Assembly: GCA_040776905.1 (NCBI GenBank)
Contig: JAXGZQ010000002.1
Span: forward strand, 598,847-662,846
Length of the DNA: 64,000 nucleotides
Reading direction: 5' to 3'
Source: SLHU01 sp009929975
GTDB taxonomy: Bacteria; Bacillota; Clostridia; Saccharofermentanales; UBA5734
The notes beneath the pieces are model-generated. The model was not told the DNA's origin. It searched no databases and saw nothing but the letters and a program-made list of their open reading frames with translations. Every line of letters starts with the position of its first letter. The stretch's first letter is position 1. Position numbers and translations under genes: made by a program. Positions 52,131 to 61,339 of this stretch are shown here, one piece after another.

Positions 52131-52535
52131 ATGAAAGCAACATTTACAGACTTCATCGAGGAAAATCGCAACTGCTCTAAATTTGAAAATAACCGTGACG
52201 CCATGGATATTTTCGCTTTGTTATCCGACGATGATAATATCATTCGCATGATTGATATGTCAGATATGGAAAAACCCGCTCTGGCTGCCTGCGTCAACTG
52301 TGTTGAAACGCATTTTGACAGACAGACGAATCCGACCATTGATCTAAAAGATGAGTTCACCCGCACAGCCGTCGGTCGAATGATCAAAACAATTCTCAAG
52401 CCTTTCGGTTACGAAGTCACCATTCAGAAAAGTCTGCCCAAGGCGACACGTGGGCGTTACTTCTCATCCGCCTCTTGCTATGCAAAGACAGGGACAGCTT
52501 CAATGAAAGTTATTCGGACGATCGTGGAAGTATGA
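52131..52535 (+). CDS. Conserved-looking protein of unknown function
   Basis: A 134-residue soluble protein without signal peptide or membrane helix. Acidic and hydrophobic in its first half (MDIFALLSDDDNIIRMIDMS), basic in its second (GRMIKTILKPFGYEVTIQKS). A small C-x-x-C (ACVNC) is present but there is no recognised zinc or DNA-binding domain. TAAAGGAGA is 6 nt before the ATG and a promoter lies about 40 nt further upstream, so it is probably expressed. I do not recognise the family. Confidence 0.75.
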   Translation: MKATFTDFIEENRNCSKFENNRDAMDIFALLSDDDNIIRMIDMSDMEKPALAACVNCVETHFDRQTNPTIDLKDEFTRTAVGRMIKTILKPFGYEVTIQKSLPKATRGRYFSSASCYAKTGTASMKVIRTIVEV

Positions 52536-52536
52536 T

Positions 52537-55155
52537 TCAATCCACGGAATGGTTTCTTTTCATCAACAGAAGTTTATAGGCCTGAACCAGGATCAGCGGC
52601 ATAAAGGATAGCCCATAGACAATTCCATACTGACCTGTTGTCAGAGGCACTACTTCAAAAAGATCCATCAACGGCCGGAAATGAAGAACGCCCATCAACA
52701 GCAGGTAGCCGATGATCACCGCGGCCCAGAGATAAAGATTAGTGAAGATCCCGATTTTAAGCAACGACTCGCTGGAACGGGAATTGAATCCATGCAGCAG
52801 ACGGGCAAGGCACAAGGTCGCGAACGCCATCGTGCTGGCAGCACCCTCCTGCCCGGAGGCCAATCCCAGATAGAACGCGGTCAGGGTGGCCACGGCAATC
52901 AGAAAGCCTTCCGCCAGGACGTCTACGGCAAAAGAGCGGTTGAGAATCGATACGGTTTTCAGCCGCGGCCGTTCGTTCATCATGTCATTGTGATGCGGTT
53001 CAAGGCCGATCGCGATGGCCGGCAGACTGTCGGTCACCAGATTGATGAACAGCAGATGAACCGGAGCGAAAGGATTCGGCAGCGCGGCCAGGGTCGCGTA
53101 CAGGACCGAGAGCAGGCCAGCGGTATTGCCGGACAACAGAAACTTGATCGCGTTCTTGATATTCGCGTAGATACTTCTTCCGTTGGAAATCGCTTTGACA
53201 ATCGTCGAGAAATTATCATCGGTCAGGACCATGTCCGCAGAATCCTTGGCAACCTCAGTGCCGGTGATGCCCATGGCGATTCCGATGTCGGACTGCTTCA
53301 GAGCGGGCGCATCATTGACACCGTCTCCTGTCATCGCGACCACATGGCCCTTTTCCTGCCAGGCCCTGACAATCCTGATTTTGTGTTCCGGCGACACCCG
53401 TGTGTAAACCGACAGGCGGTCAACCTGCTCCTTGAGTTCATCATCGGACAGCGCGTCCAGCCCAGCGCCGTCAATCACTTCTGATGGATGCTGCAGAATA
53501 CCGATCATCGACGCAATTGACGCGGCGGTTGTCCGGTGGTCGCCGGTAATCATCACCGGCTTGATCCCGGCCTGCCGGCAGGCCGCAACCGCAGCGGCCG
53601 ACTCTGCCCGGGGCGGATCCATCATGGCGATCAGACCGAGAAAGGTCAGATCCTGTTCATCATCCGCGGCCAGGGCACGGGATTCATCCATGGATTTATA
53701 GGCGAACGCGAGGACACGGAGGCCATCCTGCGACAAGGTCTGATTAATCGTTTCGATCTGGTTCCGGCGGTCTGCCGTCAGTTCCGTGATCCCTTGCGAG
53801 GTTTCGATGCGGGCAGTTCGCGCCAGCAGCACATCCAGGGCGCCTTTCGTCAGCATGAGGCGCCGGCCTTCACATTGATTGACCGTACTCATCATCTTGC
53901 GGCCCGAATCAAACGGCAGCTCCGTCAGCCGTGGATAATCGTCCCGTATCGTCAGTTCATCCAGATCGTACAGATCACCCAGATTAACCAGGGCCACCTC
54001 CGTCGGATCGCCGATTTCCCTGTTTTCAACGGTCACCGCGTCATTGCACAGCAGCGCGAACAGGACCAGCCGTTTTTCCAGTTCGTTCTCATGATCCAGT
54101 TGATCGTGTGGAATCACCCGGTCATCGACAAACAACTTCTGTACGGTCATTTTGTTCTGGGTCAGTGTTCCCGTTTTGTCCGAACAGATAACGGAAATGC
54201 TGCCAAGGTTTTCCACGGCATGCAGATGCCGGATGATCGCGTTGGCTTTCGCCATTTTCTGCGTTCCGAGAGCCAGCACGATCGTGATAATAGAGCTGAG
54301 GGCCTCAGGAATCGCCGCGACCGCCAGTGAGACGGCAAACGTGAACGAATCGATCATGTCCCGGCCTCTGAACAGATCGAGAATAAACACAAACGCCGAA
54401 ATCGCCAGGATGATCAGAGCCAGTTTCTGTCCAAACCGGTCCAGACTGATCTGCAGCGGTGTCTTCTTCTCTTTGGCCTGCTCGAGCAGATTCGCGATAC
54501 GGCCGATTTCCGTATTCATACCGGTATCGGTCACCACCGCCACCGCCCGGCCATAGGTGGCGAAGCTGCCGGAAAACACCATGTTTCTGCGGTCGCCGAT
54601 CGCGACATGCTCCTGATCAATCGGTTCCGTGATCTTGACGACACTCTCGGACTCGCCGGTCAGCGCGCTTTCATTGACCTGAAGATGATAGGTCTCAAGA
54701 ATCCGTCCGTCAGCGCTGATATAATCCCCCGCGTCCAGATAGAAAATATCGCCGGCAACCAGTTCCCTGGACGGAATTTCAGTCCGTACCTGATCACGCA
54801 GCACCTTGACCGTCGGTGATGAGAGGGCCTTCAGACTTTTCAGGGACTGCTCAGCCTTGACATGCTGAACGGTGCCGAGTACGGCGTTGATGATCACAAC
54901 GACCATGATGACCAGGGTGCTTTCAAGTTTGCCCAGAAAGCCCGAGATGATCGCGGCACCGAGCAGGATGATCACGAGAAAATCCCTGAACTGGTCAAAG
55001 AAGACCTGAAAAACGCTCTTCCCTTTAGCCTCAGCCAGTTCGTTTGCTCCATGTTCGGCTCTTCGTCTGTCAGCGTCTCCGCTTGTCAGTCCCTGATGAC
55101 TCACGTCAAGCCGTTTCAAGGTCTCCCGGGTTGATTCCCGATAAAACTCGTCCAT
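52537..55155 (-). CDS. P-type cation ATPase (Ca2+/Mn2+-type, type II)
   Basis: An 872-residue ion pump. The A-domain motif is ALTGESESV, the phosphorylation motif is ICSDKTGTLTQNK, the hinge is MTGDGVNDAPALK and the M4 motif is AAIPEAL. Like Ca2+ and Mn2+ pumps it keeps PEAL, with Glu rather than the CPC or SPC of heavy-metal pumps. Ten membrane helices are expected. GGAGG is before the ATG. A yybP-ykoY-type leader precedes it, pointing to manganese export; P-type ATPases are among the known targets of that riboswitch. Confidence 0.94.
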   Translation of the reverse strand: MDEFYRESTRETLKRLDVSHQGLTSGDADRRRAEHGANELAEAKGKSVFQVFFDQFRDFLVIILLGAAIISGFLGKLESTLVIMVVVIINAVLGTVQHVKAEQSLKSLKALSSPTVKVLRDQVRTEIPSRELVAGDIFYLDAGDYISADGRILETYHLQVNESALTGESESVVKITEPIDQEHVAIGDRRNMVFSGSFATYGRAVAVVTDTGMNTEIGRIANLLEQAKEKKTPLQISLDRFGQKLALIILAISAFVFILDLFRGRDMIDSFTFAVSLAVAAIPEALSSIITIVLALGTQKMAKANAIIRHLHAVENLGSISVICSDKTGTLTQNKMTVQKLFVDDRVIPHDQLDHENELEKRLVLFALLCNDAVTVENREIGDPTEVALVNLGDLYDLDELTIRDDYPRLTELPFDSGRKMMSTVNQCEGRRLMLTKGALDVLLARTARIETSQGITELTADRRNQIETINQTLSQDGLRVLAFAYKSMDESRALAADDEQDLTFLGLIAMMDPPRAESAAAVAACRQAGIKPVMITGDHRTTAASIASMIGILQHPSEVIDGAGLDALSDDELKEQVDRLSVYTRVSPEHKIRIVRAWQEKGHVVAMTGDGVNDAPALKQSDIGIAMGITGTEVAKDSADMVLTDDNFSTIVKAISNGRSIYANIKNAIKFLLSGNTAGLLSVLYATLAALPNPFAPVHLLFINLVTDSLPAIAIGLEPHHNDMMNERPRLKTVSILNRSFAVDVLAEGFLIAVATLTAFYLGLASGQEGAASTMAFATLCLARLLHGFNSRSSESLLKIGIFTNLYLWAAVIIGYLLLMGVLHFRPLMDLFEVVPLTTGQYGIVYGLSFMPLILVQAYKLLLMKRNHSVD

Positions 55156-55185
55156 ACATCGTGCCTCCTGCTGTTTCAGCGGTCA

Positions 55186-55225
55186 AAACAAAAACTCCAC
55201 AGCCAAAATCAATCCGGCTGTAGAG
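55186..55225 (-). terminator. Conditional terminator of the Mn riboswitch
   Basis: Minus strand CTCTACAGCC and GGCTGTGGAG pair around an 11-nt loop and are followed by TTTTTGTTTT. The first arm is the same sequence (CTCTAC) that closes P1 of the aptamer, so aptamer folding and termination are mutually exclusive. Confidence 0.85.
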
Positions 55226-55316
55226 TCTCACATAACTAAACGCTTTCAAAGCCGGGATAAATCCGAATTGACGACTTTGAATCCTGTTTTCACAGGTCGT
55301 TACTCCCTCTACGGGT
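55216..55316 (-). ncRNA. yybP-ykoY (manganese-sensing) riboswitch
   Basis: On the minus strand, P1 pairs GTAGAG (55312-55307) with CTCTAC (55225-55220). Inside are GGGAGTAACGACC, a CCTGTGAAAACAGG hairpin, then CAAAGTCGTCAATTCG and CCCGGCTTTG, the conserved core of this RNA class. The closing arm doubles as the terminator's first arm, so metal binding should prevent termination and switch the ATPase gene on. Assignment rests on remembered family consensus and structure logic. Confidence 0.85.
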
Positions 55317-55341
55317 TATAACTATTCTTTTTTTCAGCGCT

Positions 55342-55370
55342 ATCTTATCATCCGCAAATCATTCAGTCAA
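55342..55370 (-). promoter_or_regulatory. Promoter of the riboswitch-ATPase unit
   Basis: Minus strand TTGACT (55370-55365), a 17-nt spacer and TAAGAT (55347-55342). The aptamer starts about 26 nt downstream. Confidence 0.8.
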
Positions 55371-55515
55371 TCATTTTTTATAACGGTATGGGGGTGGTCA
55401 TACAGGATATTGGACCAGACGGCATGGCAGTGGCCGACTTCTCCATATTGATTCCTTCCGCTTCATACGGTAGTCTATTACTGCATGTAAAAAAATGACA
55501 GGAGAGAGTGAAAGT

Positions 55516-58020
55516 ATGAATAATGCATCCGATCTCACACCATCTGAGGCACAGGGCTTCAAACTGAACCCGACATCCGGCTATTTCCAGAACAAGGGCG
55601 TTGATGTCATGGCCTTTGATGATATCTATCCTGAAGGCCATCAATCCGGTGTCAGTATCATCATGCACGGCAATCGTGTCGCGACCAACGGCGATATCCG
55701 CTTTGAGCAGACACCCGGCCAGTGGCAGCCGGTTCCCAAGCAGAATAATCGTGAACTGGATACCGAGGCCAATTCGATTACCACCTCACTGAGCTATCCG
55801 GATACATCACGTCATCTGAGGGGCTTCAATCCGACCATTTATCCTGATTTCCAGTTTGCCTACAAGGTCATCGTCAAAGGCGAAGGCCGCTCCATCCGTG
55901 TCACGGTTGATCTGGATCAGCCGGTTCCGGAAAAGTATGTCGGCAAGCTCTGCTTCGATTTTGAGCTGTTTCCCGGCGCGCTGTTCGGCAAGCCGTGGAT
56001 CATGGATAAACAGCATGGCATCTTCCCGGAACAGCCGAATGGACCGGTCCTGAAGCAGCCGTCCAATATTGAACACAGCGGCGATTTCAGCCTGCCGGAC
56101 GCGTATGCGGACAAGGAGCGCCTGACCGGCGGCAGCAAGGAATACAGCCCGATGGTCGCCGATGATCTCATCGCCGAACCTTACGCGGTCGGCAAGCGCT
56201 TCACCGTGCGGCCGGACGATCCCTACAACCGCTTTACCGTTGAAAGCAAAGGCTCTGATCTTAAATTGTATGACGGCCGGATGAACCATAATAACGGCTG
56301 GTTTGCCATCAGCAGCGAAGTTCCGGCCAATACGACCCATGGCGCGATCGAATGGGTGATCACACCAAATGTCGTCGAAGACTGGCTCTATCCGGCGGTC
56401 GTTCAGGTCTCGCAGGTCGGCTACCATCCGACCCAGGCCAAGACCGCGATCATCGAGCTCGACCAACGTGAGACAAAGCGCGAGACACCGGTCCTGGTTC
56501 AGATCACTGAAACCGGTGAACAGGAAGTCTTCTCAGCCAACGGTCAGGACTGGGGCCGCTTCCTCCGCTATGACTACCTGAAATTCGATTTCAGCCGCAT
56601 CAATGAAGAAGGACTGTACAAGGTCCGTTACGGCAACTCCGAATCTACCCTCTTCCGGATCGCCGCCGATGTCTATGATCGCGGGGTCTGGCAGCCGGTA
56701 CTGGAATATTTCCTGCCGGTCCAGATGTGCCACATGCGTGTCAATGAAAAATACCGTGTCTGGCATGATCTATGCCACCATGATGACGCCCAGATGGCAC
56801 CGGTCAACTATAATCACGTTGATGGTTATGCGCAGGGGCCGTCCACTCTGACGAAATACCAGCCCGGCGATGTCGTTCCGGGGCTTAATGTCGGCGGCTG
56901 GCATGATGCCGGCGACTTTGACCTGCGGGTTGAGTCACAGGCCGGTGAAGCTTATATTCTGACGCTGGCCTACGAAGCCTTCAATGTGGACTATGACGCA
57001 ACTACGATTGACCAGGAACGGCAGATCACCGAGATTCACCAGCCGGACGGCAAGAATGATATCCTGCAGCAGATCGAGCACGGCGTCCTGACCGTTGTCG
57101 GCGCGTATCGCGCCCTGGGCCGGCTCTATCGCGGCATCATCTGCAATGATCTGCGCCAGTATGTCCTGCTCGGCGACAGCGCGGCCATGACCGACGGCAT
57201 CATCGGCAATGCCGACGACCGCTGGGTGTTTACCGAGAATAATCCGCCGCGCGAACTGACGACGGCCGCTCATCTGGCTGCCGCGTCCCGCGCCCTCAAG
57301 GGCTTCAATGACAGCCTGAGCGAGCAGGCCCTGCAGGCCGCGCGCGAACTGTTCAGCGTGACCGATGGCCTTGATAAGGCCCGGGCTGCCAAAGTGCAGG
57401 CCGCCGTTGAACTGCTGTTGACCACCGGTGAGCTGCAGTATAAGGAATACCTGCTCTCGGAGACCGATTTCATCGTCAAATCACTCGACCGGGTTGGCTG
57501 GTTTGTCGCACGGGTCGAACCGATGATGGACGACGCCGGGTTCAGCCAGGCCTTCCGGGCCGCGCTGCCGGCGCTGAAAGAACAGATGAACGAGCTGAGT
57601 GCTGAAACGCCTTATGGGATCCCCTATCGTCCGAAAATCTGGGGAGCCGGCTGGGATATCCAGAGACTGGGCTTCCAGTACTATTACCTGCACAAAGCGT
57701 ATCCCGAGATTTTCGATCCTGACATGGTTTTCAACGCGCTCAACTTCGTCCTGGGCTGCCACCCCGGCTCCAATACGATGTCGTTCGCTTCGGGGATCGG
57801 CACTCAGTCCGCACAGGCCGGCTACGGCCTCAACCGCGCCGACTGGGCCAATATTCCCGGTGGTGTCGTCTCCGGTACGGCCCTGATCCGTCCTGACTTC
57901 CCTGAACTGCTGCATTTCCCTTATCTGTGGCAACAGGTGGAATATGTTCTGGGCGGCGGTTCCTCCCATTACATGTTCCTGGTGCTTGCCGCACAGGAAC
58001 TGACGAACCAGGCAGACTGA
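55516..58020 (+). CDS. GH9 glycoside hydrolase with long N-terminal extension (intracellular)
   Basis: An 834-residue enzyme. Residues 1-295 form an N-terminal extension of no recognised family. An Ig-like CelD_N domain follows at about 298-405 (VQVSQVGYHPTQAKTAIIE). The (alpha/alpha)6 catalytic domain has GGWHDAGDFD with catalytic D464/D467 and the acid E809 in QQVEYVLGGGSSHY. No signal peptide, so it is expected to cleave imported cello- or other beta-oligosaccharides; it may not be a true cellulase. Start at 55516 with GGAGAG 8 nt upstream. A TTGATT-17-TAGTCT promoter (55448-55476) is weak. A terminator follows. Confidence 0.92.
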   Translation: MNNASDLTPSEAQGFKLNPTSGYFQNKGVDVMAFDDIYPEGHQSGVSIIMHGNRVATNGDIRFEQTPGQWQPVPKQNNRELDTEANSITTSLSYPDTSRHLRGFNPTIYPDFQFAYKVIVKGEGRSIRVTVDLDQPVPEKYVGKLCFDFELFPGALFGKPWIMDKQHGIFPEQPNGPVLKQPSNIEHSGDFSLPDAYADKERLTGGSKEYSPMVADDLIAEPYAVGKRFTVRPDDPYNRFTVESKGSDLKLYDGRMNHNNGWFAISSEVPANTTHGAIEWVITPNVVEDWLYPAVVQVSQVGYHPTQAKTAIIELDQRETKRETPVLVQITETGEQEVFSANGQDWGRFLRYDYLKFDFSRINEEGLYKVRYGNSESTLFRIAADVYDRGVWQPVLEYFLPVQMCHMRVNEKYRVWHDLCHHDDAQMAPVNYNHVDGYAQGPSTLTKYQPGDVVPGLNVGGWHDAGDFDLRVESQAGEAYILTLAYEAFNVDYDATTIDQERQITEIHQPDGKNDILQQIEHGVLTVVGAYRALGRLYRGIICNDLRQYVLLGDSAAMTDGIIGNADDRWVFTENNPPRELTTAAHLAAASRALKGFNDSLSEQALQAARELFSVTDGLDKARAAKVQAAVELLLTTGELQYKEYLLSETDFIVKSLDRVGWFVARVEPMMDDAGFSQAFRAALPALKEQMNELSAETPYGIPYRPKIWGAGWDIQRLGFQYYYLHKAYPEIFDPDMVFNALNFVLGCHPGSNTMSFASGIGTQSAQAGYGLNRADWANIPGGVVSGTALIRPDFPELLHFPYLWQQVEYVLGGGSSHYMFLVLAAQELTNQAD

Positions 58021-58048
58021 CAGATAACAGCTGGACAGTGAATCAACA

Positions 58049-58080
58049 GGCCCGCGCCACACATCTGGCGCGGGCCTTTC
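58049..58080 (+). terminator. Terminator of the GH9 gene
   Basis: GGCCCGCGCCA and TGGCGCGGGCC, an 11-bp perfect stem around a 6-nt loop, followed by TTTC. Confidence 0.85.
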
Positions 58081-58234
58081 TCATCGATCGCGAGCTGGCA
58101 GGTCATCTCAGTTCCAGTCCGCCGCGGCGCAACCAGCGGTTGGCAAAAAACTACGGATAAGCAATCGCGGCTTGGTTGTAAGCGCCTGTTGAAACACGAT
58201 ACACTGACATCATCTCAACTAAGGAGGCCATCTC

Positions 58235-58984
58235 ATGTCACTCGGAAAAAACATCGCGTATCTGCGAAAACGAATCGCCCTCACACAGGATGAACTGGCG
58301 GAAAAAATGAGTGTCTCACGGCAGACGGTGTCAAAGTGGGAAACCGATGAAGCGTTCCCTGAGATCAGCAAACTGACAAAACTGGCCGATCTGTTCCACT
58401 GCAAGGTGGACACCCTCCTGCGCGAAGATCTCGAAGCACGGCGCAACATCTACTCTGAAGTCAGTATCAAGACGGTTGCCGGGTTCAGGATGGCCCGATA
58501 TGTCATGATCACACCGAACCCGGAAGATGATGTCAATGCTTATATTTCACGCTGGACCGAGCAAAGCGGGCTGAAGGATTTCTGCCATGGAAATGTCACG
58601 ATGATCGGCTGGGACTTCCCGTTTGTGTCTGCCGAGCAGCAGAACCGGTTTGGTCTGCGCGGATACGCGGCGGCAGCCGTTCTGCCCGAAGGGTTTGACG
58701 CGAAGCTGCCCGGTGTGGAAATCGCGGAACAGCCGGACGCGAACTATGCCGTCATCACGATCACGGACCCTTTCGCGGCTGCTTTTGAACGGATTCCGGC
58801 CGCTTATCAGCAGATCATGAACGATCTGGAAGCAAACGGCTTCAAGGAAGACAGCAGGACCGACTGTATCAGCTGTTTCGAACATGTCTATGAAAAAGAT
58901 GGGACCACTTTCATGGATGTCCATATCCTGGCCGACGGAGTGGCGAAATCCAATGTGCTGACGCCCCTACAGTATCTTACGTAA
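58235..58984 (+). CDS. XRE-family regulator with GyrI/AraC-type effector domain
   Basis: A 249-residue regulator. The N-terminal Cro/CI helix-turn-helix (about 1-60) contains LGKNIAYLRKRIALTQDELAEK and RQTVSKWETDEAFPEIS. The C-terminal part (about 85-249) has GyrI-like features (FRMARYVMIT, YAVITI) and may bind small ligands. GGAGG precedes the ATG. It overlaps the convergent ABC ATPase gene by 18 nt. Confidence 0.87.
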   Translation: MSLGKNIAYLRKRIALTQDELAEKMSVSRQTVSKWETDEAFPEISKLTKLADLFHCKVDTLLREDLEARRNIYSEVSIKTVAGFRMARYVMITPNPEDDVNAYISRWTEQSGLKDFCHGNVTMIGWDFPFVSAEQQNRFGLRGYAAAAVLPEGFDAKLPGVEIAEQPDANYAVITITDPFAAAFERIPAAYQQIMNDLEANGFKEDSRTDCISCFEHVYEKDGTTFMDVHILADGVAKSNVLTPLQYLT

Positions 58985-59695
58985 AAATTCCTGCGTTCGA
59001 TCGTTTTGCGGATGATCAAACAGCTGTTCCGGGCTGCCCTCTTCCATAATGATGCCTTCATCCATGAAAAGGACCCGGTCGCCGACTTCACGGGCAAAAC
59101 CCATCTCATGCGTCACAACGACCATGGTCATGCCCTCTTTGGCCAGATCCTTCATGACCTCCAGCACCTCACCGACCAGCTCCGGATCCAGCGCCGATGT
59201 CGGTTCATCAAACAGCATGATATGAGGATTCATCGCCAGCGCGCGGGCGATCGCGACACGCTGCATCTGACCACCGGACAAGCGCCTGGGATATTCATCG
59301 GCCTTATCACTGAGACCGACTTTTTCCAGCAACTCAAGTGCCAGCGTTTCCGCGTCCGTCTTGTTGGCTTTACGCACTTTCATCGGTGCCAGCATGACAT
59401 TTTCCAGTACTGATTTATGAGGGAACAGATTGAATCTCTGAAACACCATGCCGACATCGGTGCGCACCATGTTGATGTCCGTCCCCGGATCGGTCAGATC
59501 ATGCCCGTCAATCACAATCTTTCCTTTGGTGACATCTTCCAGCAGGTTCAGGCAGCGTAAAAAAGTACTCTTGCCGGAGCCTGACGGACCAATCACGCAG
59601 ACAACTTCACTTTCCTCAATTTCACAGTCGATGCCCTTCAGCACCTCAAGATCACCGAAATATTTATGTAGATTTTTTACCTGTATGATGCTCAC
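58967..59695 (-). CDS. Polar amino-acid ABC transporter ATP-binding protein
   Basis: A 242-residue ATPase with Walker A IGPSGSGKSTFLRCLN, Q-loop MVFQRFNLFPHKSVLENV, signature RRLSGGQMQRVAIARALAM, Walker B IMLFDEPTSALDPE and H-loop VVVTHEMGFA. FNLFPHKSVLENV is diagnostic of the GlnQ/HisP group. The ATG overlaps the permease stop by four bases. Completes a three-gene importer with the permease and binding protein. Confidence 0.95.
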   Translation of the reverse strand: MSIIQVKNLHKYFGDLEVLKGIDCEIEESEVVCVIGPSGSGKSTFLRCLNLLEDVTKGKIVIDGHDLTDPGTDINMVRTDVGMVFQRFNLFPHKSVLENVMLAPMKVRKANKTDAETLALELLEKVGLSDKADEYPRRLSGGQMQRVAIARALAMNPHIMLFDEPTSALDPELVGEVLEVMKDLAKEGMTMVVVTHEMGFAREVGDRVLFMDEGIIMEEGSPEQLFDHPQNDRTQEFLRKIL

Positions 59696-60345
59696 GATTC
59701 AATTCTCCTTTCGATACGCCGCAGGATCAGGGATAGACTTAATGTCATCACCAGATACATAACAGCGACCATTGTATAGATATCGAAATAGCGGTACGTA
59801 TCCGAAACATAAAGTTTTCCGGCGTTGGTCAGTTCCACGACGCCGATGAACCCAAATAGCGATGTATCCTTCAGACTGATGATAAACTGGTTGCCAAGCG
59901 GGGGAATCATTCTTTTCAGGGCCTGCGGCCAAATGATATGCAGCATGGTCTGCCGCTTCGTCAAGCCCAGCGAACGTCCGGCTTCCATCTGGCCTTTATC
60001 AATCGATTCAACAGCGCCACGCACAATCTCTGAGATATAAGCTCCTGAGTTGATGGCGATGGCAATGATTGAAGCGGTAATCCGGTCAAATCCGATCGGT
60101 GTGACCATCGGGACCGCGAAATAGATCCAAAGGGCCTGAACGACGATCGGCGTTCCCCTGACGATCTCAATCAGAAATGTTGCCGTTCCGTAGATGATTC
60201 CTTTCTGCCTGGTCCGGGCCATCCCAAGAACCGCACCCAGGATAAACCCGAAGATCAAACCAAAGATCGTGATCTGGAGTGTTAAATAGATTCCCTCTAG
60301 GAGAAACGGGAATGCTCTGCCTATATGTTCAAGATTAAAATCCAT
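59692..60345 (-). CDS. Polar amino-acid ABC transporter permease
   Basis: A 217-residue HisM/GlnP-type permease with about five helices. Typical sequences are FLLEGIYLTLQITIFGL, IEIVRGTPIVVQAL and the EAA loop GQMEAGRSLGLTKRQTM with IIWPQALKRMIPPLGNQFI. Coupled to the ATPase gene by a 4-nt overlap. It follows the binding-protein gene after a 174-nt spacer holding two inverted repeats. Confidence 0.95.
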   Translation of the reverse strand: MDFNLEHIGRAFPFLLEGIYLTLQITIFGLIFGFILGAVLGMARTRQKGIIYGTATFLIEIVRGTPIVVQALWIYFAVPMVTPIGFDRITASIIAIAINSGAYISEIVRGAVESIDKGQMEAGRSLGLTKRQTMLHIIWPQALKRMIPPLGNQFIISLKDTSLFGFIGVVELTNAGKLYVSDTYRYFDIYTMVAVMYLVMTLSLSLILRRIERRIES

Positions 60346-60400
60346 ACCATTGCCTCATTCTTCATTCATTGAACTGTCAAATACCCTGCGAACGCACAGG

Positions 60401-60420
60401 CGGAACACCGTGGTGTTCCG
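60401..60420. repeat. Inverted repeat CGGAACACC-GT-GGTGTTCCG
   Basis: Perfect 9-bp arms in the spacer between binding protein and permease genes. It and CATGCCG/CGGCATG at 60479-60503 may form hairpins that favour more binding protein than permease, a common arrangement. Confidence 0.55.
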
Positions 60421-60519
60421 TCTGCACACGATCCGCTGACATGATTTCATAACGAACATCAAAAGATCGCTTATGTACCATGCCGCTTTCCATTCCCGGC
60501 ATGAATACCCGCCAAATGA

Positions 60520-61284
60520 TTATTCGGGTTTTTCACCAAACCATTTTTCATAGATTTCAGCATAGATGCCATTTTCGATCAGCGTTTCCAGGGCTTCATC
60601 CACCTGATCTCTCAGTTCATCACCTTTTTCAAAGCCAAAGCCATACTGCTGGCCTTCATAAAGCGGACCGACAATTTTTACTTTTCCTTCACCCTCGGTT
60701 GCCGCATATCGCAAGAGGGCCGGTGAATCAAAGAACACGGCATCGGCTGCGCCTGTTTCCAGTTCCTGGTACGCTTCGATGATGTTTTCATACGGTGTAA
60801 TATGGTCATTATCGACCAGTTCATGATCCCTTAAGTAGTTATAGCTGGTTGTTCCTGAGCGGGTGGCGACCACTTTGCCCTCCAGGTCCTCAATGGCGGT
60901 TATATCGTCATTATCAATATGGACCATCAAATGGAGCCCCGAATCATAATACGGCCGGGAGAAATCAATTTCTTCCTGACGCGCCTCGGTAATCGTCATC
61001 CCTGCAGCGGCCATATCAATTTTGTCAGCCATGATCGATGGAATCAATCCATCAAAAGCCATGGGCTCTGTTCGATATTCAAACCCGGCCTCTTCAGCGA
61101 TTGCTGCGACCAGATCGATATCAAAACCAACATAGTCTCCCGTTTCTGAATCCCTGTATTCAAAAGGAACGAAATTGGAATCGTGGCCGACCACAATCTC
61201 ATCGCTCCCCGCACAACCGGCTAAAACAAACAAGACCATTGAACTTACAATAACGGATACGACTAGACTTCTAAAAAACCTCAA
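60520..61284 (-). CDS. Amino-acid ABC transporter substrate-binding lipoprotein
   Basis: A 254-residue lipoprotein. A short basic N-terminus (RFFRSLVV) and the helix VIVSSMVLFVLAGC end in a lipobox cysteine. The type II binding fold follows: VGHDSNFVPFEYRDSETGDY, GFDIDLVAAIAEEAGF, AAGMTITEARQEEIDFSRPY and GTTSYNYLRDH, standard for polar amino-acid receptors. The start is taken as TTG at 61284 because GGAGG lies exactly 6 nt upstream; an ATG further upstream (61320) has no site. Upstream DNA is very AT-rich. Confidence 0.9.
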   Translation of the reverse strand: MRFFRSLVVSVIVSSMVLFVLAGCAGSDEIVVGHDSNFVPFEYRDSETGDYVGFDIDLVAAIAEEAGFEYRTEPMAFDGLIPSIMADKIDMAAAGMTITEARQEEIDFSRPYYDSGLHLMVHIDNDDITAIEDLEGKVVATRSGTTSYNYLRDHELVDNDHITPYENIIEAYQELETGAADAVFFDSPALLRYAATEGEGKVKIVGPLYEGQQYGFGFEKGDELRDQVDEALETLIENGIYAEIYEKWFGEKPE

Positions 61285-61339
61285 AACAATCCTCCATACT
61301 TTTTGTTTCTGCCATTTCATAGTTATATATACTAACACA

